Assembly: GCA_019637395.1 (NCBI GenBank)
Contig: JAHBVR010000009.1
Coordinates: forward strand, 202,412 to 266,411
Reading direction: 5' to 3'
DNA: 64,000 nucleotides
From: Vulcanimicrobiota bacterium
Lineage (GTDB): Bacteria > Vulcanimicrobiota > Xenobia > Xenobiales > JADMJV01
Shown here: one piece after another, positions 27,359 to 32,796 of the stretch
How the letters are laid out: the number at the start of each line of letters is the position of its first letter
Position numbering within the stretch: position 1 is the stretch's first letter
The notes under the pieces: model-generated
Seen by the model: the letters and a program-made list of their open reading frames with translations, nothing else
Told to the model about the DNA's origin: nothing
Database searches by the model: none
Program-made: the position numbers and the translations under genes

Positions 27359-27538
27359 CTGCCGGTCGATGCCGCAGTCGCCTTGCGGAGTGCCGCACTG
27401 CACGTGCCAGACCCAACCTCCGAACGGGACGCGATGATGGCTGCGACCGCTCTGGTCCACGATTTTACCATGGTCACCCGCAATGTGGGCGACTTTCAGT
27501 CCACCGGAGTGCGGTTGCTCAATCCGTGGGAAGGCTAA
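27359..27538 (+). pseudogene. VapC-type PIN toxin, C-terminal remnant
   Basis: Reading from 27359 gives LPVDAAVALRSAALHVPDP, SERDAMMAATALVHDFTMVT, RNVGDFQSTGVRLLNPWEG and a stop. This is the C-terminal third of a VapC ribonuclease, including the acidic D in ERDAMMAATAL and the R-N-x-x-D-F motif. The N-terminal part with the first catalytic Asp is absent. An internal deletion joined the antitoxin and toxin ends. Confidence 0.7.
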
Positions 27539-27547
27539 CGGCAAGGG

Positions 27548-28132
27548 TCACTTAGTCAAATGGCGGCGCTTGCGCGGTCGCTCCAGCAGCAAGTCGCGCA
27601 TGTAGTCCAGCAGAAAGCGCGCGCTTTCTGCCGGCTCGAGGGGGTGCAACTTGCGTAAAGCGGCCCCGGCCCGTTCATCGAGCAGGGGCCGTAGTTTCTG
27701 CAGGTGTTCGCCGGCCAGTTGAGCCCGGCTCTTCCAGCTCTGATCGCGGGGATCCCAGAAAACCTCCAGCGGATCGTAGTCGTAGGGCGCTTCCAGGGAC
27801 TTCAGCTTGTGGACCAGGGCCGGCACCTGGAAGCCCTGGTCCACTACCAGCGAGCGAATAAAGCGCAGTTCGACCAGATCGCGCGGGGTATAACGGCGGC
27901 TGCGCCCTTCCAGCGGAAGTTCGGGGTGGATCAATCCCTGGCTTTCCCAATACTGAATCATGCGGGCCGTCACCCCCAGCGCCCTGGCGGCGTCGCTCTG
28001 CGAAAGGTACAGAGGGGTCTTTTGAAAAAACTCCAGTTGAGTGTCCTGGGGAATTCGACGCAGCACAACAACCCGAGTTTTCTGGGAGGGACTGCCGTCT
28101 CCCCCCGGGCCCTCTCTCGAAAAATATTCCAT
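27548..28132 (-). CDS. MerR-family transcriptional regulator
   Basis: After an N-terminal tail there is a MerR HTH: LSQSDAARALGVTARMIQYW, ESQGLIHPELPLEGRSRRYT, then the wing RDLVELRFIRSLVVDQGF. The remaining C-terminal part (about 100 residues, with WDPRDQSWKSRAQLAGEHL) has no cysteines and matches no effector domain I recognise. I chose ATG 28132; an ATG 17 codons earlier (28183) would place the -35 box of the plus-strand promoter at 28171 inside the gene. Neither has a clear ribosome site. It is divergent from the candidate small RNA and lipoprotein, which it may control. Confidence 0.75.
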   Translation of the reverse strand: MEYFSREGPGGDGSPSQKTRVVVLRRIPQDTQLEFFQKTPLYLSQSDAARALGVTARMIQYWESQGLIHPELPLEGRSRRYTPRDLVELRFIRSLVVDQGFQVPALVHKLKSLEAPYDYDPLEVFWDPRDQSWKSRAQLAGEHLQKLRPLLDERAGAALRKLHPLEPAESARFLLDYMRDLLLERPRKRRHLTK

Positions 28133-28170
28133 TCGGCACAAGAATTGTGGCAAATCGAACAGTGTTTGGA

Positions 28171-28199
28171 TTGACTCGCACATGTCTGAGTACTATACT
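28171..28199 (+). promoter_or_regulatory. Sigma-70-type promoter
   Basis: TTGACT (28171-28176), a 17-base spacer and TATACT (28194-28199) form a near-consensus promoter reading to the right, the best I found in the window. Transcription should start about 28206. Confidence 0.75.
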
Positions 28200-28205
28200 G
28201 TGGCT

Positions 28206-28302
28206 CAAGAGTCTTGCGGACTTCCCCCGGGAAGCTCCACCCAAGTGGGTACTCTGGTTCCTCCATGTTCGAAGGCACCCTGAAAAGGGTGCCTTTTCTT
28301 TT
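28206..28302 (+). ncRNA. Candidate structured small RNA or leader RNA of about 95 nt
   Basis: A strong promoter (28171-28199) and a textbook terminator (28272-28302) bracket about 95 bases without a credible reading frame. Between them are two short inverted repeats, CTTCC-CCCG-GGAAG (28221-28234) and ACCC-AAGT-GGGT (28239-28250). It matches no RNA family that I recognise; it lacks the landmarks of SRP RNA and is shorter than usual 6S RNA. It may be an independent sRNA or an attenuating leader of the lipoprotein gene at 28321. Confidence 0.55.
28272..28302 (+). terminator. Rho-independent terminator ahead of the lipoprotein gene
   Basis: A 9-bp perfect stem AAGGCACCC-TGAAAA-GGGTGCCTT is followed by TTCTTTT. 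It ends 19 bases before the TTG start at 28321, the arrangement expected of a leader with attenuation or of a separate sRNA gene. Confidence 0.88.
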
Positions 28303-28320
28303 GTCCCGAAAGCCGGCCAG

Positions 28321-29946
28321 TTGAAAAAAATCGTCTGGCTTACCCTCCTGGGCCTGAGCGGCTGCGGCAGCCCCACCACCACGCCGCCTCCGGCCACCCG
28401 CAGCTACAGTCCTCATCCCGTGCGGGCTACGCCCCGGCCATCGGCCGCCGAGGCCACCCCCCAGCCTTTGTCCAGTCCCACTCCCAAGCCCAAAGAGACG
28501 TCCAAAGCGAGCCTGGTGCTGCCCTCACCCGACCGGATGGACGCGAAAAACCTGGGCGCTCCCGACGACCCCAGCAGCGCCGCCAGCTGGCGCACCTTTG
28601 CGGAAAATTGCGTAAAACAAAAAGCCTTCGCTCAGGCCTCCCGGGCCTTTGCCCGCGAAGCGGCCATCTACCGCCAGAAAGGCGATCCCCAGGCGGCCAT
28701 CGTGGAGCAACTCAAATCCGACCGCTATCGCACTCAAATCGAACTCTTCTACTGGCGCCCTTCCGATGATCCGGTGCGACCGCTGGCCCGGCTGGAACCC
28801 TCTCAAGGCTGCATGGTGGGCGCCTTTGTGGACCGAGACGACAGCCTGGAAAAGCATATGTTCGGCCCGCAATTGCACGGCGACATTCCTCAGTTCAACA
28901 CTCTGACCGGAAAGCGGCACGCCAGCTTCTTCACTTACCTCAGCCTGCAGCGCGAGTTTCCCCGCCCCTGGGCCGACTACGTGCGCGAGCAGGGAGCCAT
29001 TCCTCACCTGGCCTGGGAGCCGTCCAACCTGGCTCAGGTCACGCCTCAATTAATGGAGACTTTCGTGGATGCCCTGGTCGACTACAACGGACCGGTAATC
29101 ATCCGTTTCGCCAGCGAAATGAACGGCGAATGGACGCGCTACCACAGTGACCCGGCCCGCTATCGCCAGGTTTTCCGTGAACTCTACCAGGCCATGCGGC
29201 GCGCTCCCAAGGCCGCTCTGCTCTGGTGCCCCAACGCCATGCCGGCGGACAACATCGACGAGTATTATCCCGGCGACGACGGTTGTGATTGGGTGGGCGT
29301 GAATTTCTACAGCGTGCTCTACCTGGACAACGACCCCAAACGGCCCGGCGACTGGATCCATCCCATTGATTTGCTCAACTCGGTCTACTCGAAATATTCC
29401 CAGCGCAAACCCATCGCCATCGGCGAATACGCGGCCAGCCACCAGTCGGTGCTCAGTCCCACCCCCAAGCTCGACTTCGCGCGTATCAAAATGGCCCAGC
29501 TTTACGAGAGCCTGCCTTTACTTTATCAGGACGTCAAACTGGTAAGCTGGTATGATTGCGACAACATTACCAAAGCTCGTAGCGAACGCCAGCTCAACAA
29601 CTTTCGTCTGACCGATCAAGAGGATATCTTGGGCGACTATAAACGGTGGGTCTCCAATCCCTGGTACCTGGGGGCCGGACAAAGTTCCGCCTCCCGCCAG
29701 GCCTGCGCCTTTCCCAAACGGCTGCCGGGTTCGGTGGAAGTGCAGCCCTGGGTGCGCACCTATGAGCCGAATCCTCAGGTATTTCTGCGTCTGGACGGGC
29801 GGCTGATGCATGTCCAACAGCTGCCGGAAGGCGGCAAGTTTCGCCTGCCCTCGCTGAAAAGCGGCCAGCACAAGCTGGAAGTGCTGGTCTACGAGCCTTC
29901 GGGCCGCTTTATCCAGAAACGCGTCTTCCCTTACACCCTCGACTGA
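28321..29946 (+). CDS. GH26-like glycoside hydrolase lipoprotein
   Basis: From TTG 28321 the protein starts MKKIVWLTLLGLSGC, a lipoprotein signal with the lipid-bearing Cys at 15. A Pro/Thr-rich linker to about residue 75 and a short helical region follow. The catalytic barrel resembles family 26 mannanases/endoglucanases: VIIRFASEMNGEWTRYH would carry the acid/base Glu and PIAIGEYAAS the nucleophile Glu. A beta-sandwich (about 460-541) ends the protein. The substrate is unknown; a beta-linked polysaccharide is likely. It is followed 46 bases later by a large membrane protein, probably its operon partner, so the pair may make or trim an exported glycan. Confidence 0.75.
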   Translation: MKKIVWLTLLGLSGCGSPTTTPPPATRSYSPHPVRATPRPSAAEATPQPLSSPTPKPKETSKASLVLPSPDRMDAKNLGAPDDPSSAASWRTFAENCVKQKAFAQASRAFAREAAIYRQKGDPQAAIVEQLKSDRYRTQIELFYWRPSDDPVRPLARLEPSQGCMVGAFVDRDDSLEKHMFGPQLHGDIPQFNTLTGKRHASFFTYLSLQREFPRPWADYVREQGAIPHLAWEPSNLAQVTPQLMETFVDALVDYNGPVIIRFASEMNGEWTRYHSDPARYRQVFRELYQAMRRAPKAALLWCPNAMPADNIDEYYPGDDGCDWVGVNFYSVLYLDNDPKRPGDWIHPIDLLNSVYSKYSQRKPIAIGEYAASHQSVLSPTPKLDFARIKMAQLYESLPLLYQDVKLVSWYDCDNITKARSERQLNNFRLTDQEDILGDYKRWVSNPWYLGAGQSSASRQACAFPKRLPGSVEVQPWVRTYEPNPQVFLRLDGRLMHVQQLPEGGKFRLPSLKSGQHKLEVLVYEPSGRFIQKRVFPYTLD

Positions 29947-29963
29947 CTGGCGCGAGGAGCCTG

Positions 29964-29975
29964 GGACGAAAGTCC
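29964..29975 (+). repeat. GNRA-capped mini-hairpin between genes
   Basis: GGAC-GAAA-GTCC sits in the 45-base gap before the gene at 29992, closing on a GAAA tetraloop. It may shape the intergenic mRNA; nothing more can be said. Confidence 0.3.
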
Positions 29976-29991
29976 GAACGGCTGCAGTCCA

Positions 29992-32115
29992 ATGTTCAAG
30001 TCCCGGTGGGCCGCGCGCTTCCTTCTCAGCTTTCTATGCCTGGCCACTTTCTTTTTAGGCTATGAAATCTGGCCCTGGCAGTTGGGCAACCCGGTCGACC
30101 TGCAGGGAGATGTCCTGCAGTGCACGCGCCTGCTCAAATCGGTGACTGAACCGGGCGGCGAGTACCGCTGCCAATTCCTGGGAGCACCTTTCATCGCCGA
30201 GCATTATGGATTTCCCGACCCCTTTGTCATTCATCATCCTTTGCTCTGGCTGCTTTCCTTAGTGACCAAAAACATCTATCTGGTGCTCAACCTGATTTTA
30301 CTGCTGACCTTTTGGAGCGCGGGCCTGGTAGCCTATGAAGTGCTCCTGAGACTGGGCTGCCGCTCGGCCGTGGCCGTACCCATCGCCTGGATCTACGCCA
30401 GCCTGCCCAACCACCTGGAGCGCTATGATCATTGGAGTCTGGCTTTTTACGCCAGCGCTCCCCTGGCCATTCTCTACGCGGTGCGCTGCCTGCGCGGCGA
30501 GCGACTGAGCCGCCTGGAGTTGCTGCTCGCTCCCTTGTGCGGCCTGTTCGGCGCCTATTTCGCCTTCTTTAGCTATTTTATCGTGCTGGCCGCCGGCCTG
30601 CTAGGAGCCTGGTTCAGACGCAGTCTATATCCGCTGCGCCCAGCCTTTCAGGTTTGCACGCTCATCGGTCTGGCCTTCCTGCTGGCTCTCTGGCCCGCCC
30701 TCAAGGGAAAGAGCGCCGATTCCGCCTTTATGCCCCCACGCCAACCCACCGATCTGACCCGTTGGGCGCTGAACCTCGATCGGCTGGTGCTACCGGCGCA
30801 CAGCCGCAAGGGCCACCCCCTCTACAAGATTGCCCGCCGCTACTACGCCAACTTTCCCGCTCCCAGCGAAACGGATGAATCACCCTACCTGGGCGTGCTG
30901 GCCGTGCTGGGCGCACTGGTGTTGTTTCTGGGCCGAGGTAAGAACCAGCCGGACTTCCCTCATCTCAGGGTACTGGCCACCGTCATCTTCCTGACGGCCA
31001 CCGTGGGTGGCTTCAGCGAGCTGTTCACGCTGGTGATCGGACCGGCCATCCGTTGCTACAATCGAATCTCCTTCTACCTGGCCTTCGTGTTGCTGGCCGC
31101 ACTGGCCTTGCGGCTGCAGCAGGTGCGCTGGACACGCGGCCGCTGGTTGGCCCTGGGCCTGATCAGCCTATTGGGTTTCATCGACCAGTTGACCAGTGTA
31201 CCCAGGCGCAGCCCTTCTCGGTGGGCCGAGCAAGTGCGCTCCGACCGCGAATTCGTAGCCGCTCTGGAAGCACGTCTGCCCCGATCGGCGCGCCTCTGGC
31301 AATACCCCTATGTGGCCTATCCCGAGACGCCCCCACTTTTCCAGGAAGGCTACTATGGTCTGGGACGTTGCTATTCCGTATCCAGCAAGCTCCACTGGAG
31401 CTGGGGAGCCTTGCGGGGCAGCAGCCAGGAGCGCTTTCAGTCAGCCTTCACCACTCTGGCTCTGCCACAGCAGCTCGAACTCTTGAGACAAACCGGGTTC
31501 GCCGGCCTGACCGTGGAACGCCGAGCCTTCCCCGACAATGGCGCCGAACTGGAAGCTCAGTTGCACAGTCTGGGATTAAAGCCGGAGGTGCAGAGTCCGG
31601 ACGGATTCCTTGTCTACTACCCCCTGGACAAGGCCGCGACCGTTGACCAGGCCGAGTCGCAACGGATCTTTGAGAACAAATTGATCGAGCTCAGTTGGAA
31701 TGATGGCAAGATCGATTTCGGTCGGGGAGGCTGGGGCAACCTCTACCTGCGGGCCGGCTGGAGCGACCCCGAGGACAGTGGCTACTGGACGGTGCAGAAA
31801 AGCGGCTTTGTCCGGTTGCCGTGCCCCCCCGGACAGCACTCCGCAGTGGGCCTAAAAATTCTCATCTATCCCTATATCGGTCGCCCCAAGGTGCAGCGGC
31901 TGCAGATTTTCCAGGCTGGCGAGCGGCTGGCCTGGTTCGAATTCCGCACCGGCAAGCACCACTGGATTCACTTTAACGCCAAACTGCCCGCCCTCTTGGA
32001 ACTACGCGTGGAACGCCCCACCCAGCCATCCTTCGAGTTTGAATCCGATACTCGCAGTCTGGGCGTAAAACTTGAAAGGCTCGAGGTCGTCGAGCCTTTC
32101 AAGAATCCCTATTGA
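29992..32115 (+). CDS. Large polytopic membrane protein with C-terminal beta-sandwich, GT-C-like
   Basis: The 707-residue protein has about 10-11 transmembrane helices in residues 8-400. The loop between the first two helices carries conserved-looking acidic and aromatic residues (NPVDLQGDVLQC, GAPFIAEHYGFPDPF), as in polyprenyl-phosphate-dependent GT-C glycosyltransferases and YfhO-type proteins. The last 270 residues are soluble, ending in a jellyroll (SGYWTVQKSGFVRLPCPPGQ..FEFRTGKHHWIHF). I cannot name the exact family. It follows the GH26-like lipoprotein, so a role in surface glycan assembly is inferred. A perfect 11-bp hairpin is encoded in the last codons. Confidence 0.65.
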   Translation: MFKSRWAARFLLSFLCLATFFLGYEIWPWQLGNPVDLQGDVLQCTRLLKSVTEPGGEYRCQFLGAPFIAEHYGFPDPFVIHHPLLWLLSLVTKNIYLVLNLILLLTFWSAGLVAYEVLLRLGCRSAVAVPIAWIYASLPNHLERYDHWSLAFYASAPLAILYAVRCLRGERLSRLELLLAPLCGLFGAYFAFFSYFIVLAAGLLGAWFRRSLYPLRPAFQVCTLIGLAFLLALWPALKGKSADSAFMPPRQPTDLTRWALNLDRLVLPAHSRKGHPLYKIARRYYANFPAPSETDESPYLGVLAVLGALVLFLGRGKNQPDFPHLRVLATVIFLTATVGGFSELFTLVIGPAIRCYNRISFYLAFVLLAALALRLQQVRWTRGRWLALGLISLLGFIDQLTSVPRRSPSRWAEQVRSDREFVAALEARLPRSARLWQYPYVAYPETPPLFQEGYYGLGRCYSVSSKLHWSWGALRGSSQERFQSAFTTLALPQQLELLRQTGFAGLTVERRAFPDNGAELEAQLHSLGLKPEVQSPDGFLVYYPLDKAATVDQAESQRIFENKLIELSWNDGKIDFGRGGWGNLYLRAGWSDPEDSGYWTVQKSGFVRLPCPPGQHSAVGLKILIYPYIGRPKVQRLQIFQAGERLAWFEFRTGKHHWIHFNAKLPALLELRVERPTQPSFEFESDTRSLGVKLERLEVVEPFKNPY
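32074..32100. repeat. Perfect 11-bp hairpin within the 3' end of a gene
   Basis: GAAAGGCTCGA-GGTCG-TCGAGCCTTTC is encoded within the last codons of the membrane-protein gene ending at 32115. It lies where the convergent minus-strand gene (ending 32122) also stops. It could terminate transcription in both directions, though no T-run follows. Confidence 0.5.
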
Positions 32116-32121
32116 CCGGTT

Positions 32122-32712
32122 TTACCCGAACGGGATGAACTGAGTGGCCGGGAAAAGAGCGATGGCACCGGTTCCCTGGCCGAACAGGGGCTGGCCCGGA
32201 AAGGTGCCCCCGAAGGAGGCAAACGGCGAAGCTCCGGGGGGCACGAAGGTGTTGTTGAAGGACGCAAACGGCGAAGCACCCGAGGGAACGAAAACATTGT
32301 TGAACGAAGCGAAGGGCGCCGCATTCCCCACAAAGACGTTGTTAAACGAGGCGAAAGGCGAGGCGCCTGAGGGTACAAACACATTGTTAAACGAGGCAAA
32401 CGGAGCGGGCTGGCTGGGAAACAGGCTGTTGCCGCCGGATGCGAACGGCGAAGCGCCGGAGGGCACGAACACATTGTTGAACGAGGCGAAAGGGGCGGGC
32501 TGGCTGGGAAACAGACTGTTACCGCCGAGAATATCCAGATAGCTCCCCTGCAATTGGCCCAGGGCGCCGAGAGCGAAACCGGCCGTCTGCTGAATCTGAA
32601 AGGCTCCAAAGTTAGAACCCGTGTAGGGCACATTGTTGGTGGCGAAACTACTCGCAAAAGACGTCTGAAAATTGAACTGAGTGTTAAAACCGAAACCCGA
32701 GATGCCGGCCAT
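32122..32712 (-). CDS. Short-repeat protein with PFASFNNVFVPSGAS units
   Basis: The 196-residue protein is low in charge. Residues 40-66 carry the segment QQTAGFALGALGQLQGSYLD then ILGGN, shared with the large repeat protein next to it. From about 67 there are near-perfect tandem units: SLFPSQPAPFASFNN (twice), PFASFNNVFVPSGAS (several, with variants NNVFVGNAA and NNTFVPPGAS). It has no signal peptide. The sequence is rich in Phe, Asn, Ser, Gly and Pro, like an elastic, self-associating or amyloid-prone surface material. The DNA repeats are about 45 bases long. A strong AGGAGG precedes ATG. Function unknown. Confidence 0.7.
   Translation of the reverse strand: MAGISGFGFNTQFNFQTSFASSFATNNVPYTGSNFGAFQIQQTAGFALGALGQLQGSYLDILGGNSLFPSQPAPFASFNNVFVPSGASPFASGGNSLFPSQPAPFASFNNVFVPSGASPFASFNNVFVGNAAPFASFNNVFVPSGASPFASFNNTFVPPGASPFASFGGTFPGQPLFGQGTGAIALFPATQFIPFG
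32200..32530 (-). repeat. Tandem DNA repeats of about 45 bp
   Basis: The repeats of the gene at 32122 are conserved at the DNA level (recurring ACATTGTT.AACGA.GC.AA.GG on the plus strand), indicating recent expansion by slippage or recombination; copy number may vary among strains. Confidence 0.7.
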
Positions 32713-32796
32713 TTAGTCCCTCCTAGTACTCTCTATATCTTACTCTATCATGGTCAGAATCGGTGATCTTGGGAACTATCTAACCATTAATATTCG

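Noticed and set aside
28206..28302. Identification of the small RNA as SRP RNA or 6S RNA
   Set aside because: It lacks the conserved SRP tetraloop region and is too short and differently paired for 6S RNA.
29946..29992. Resemblance of GGGACGAAAGTCCG to the start of RNase P RNA
   Set aside because: Only a 12-base hairpin is present and the following sequence is a protein gene; no other RNase P RNA landmarks occur.
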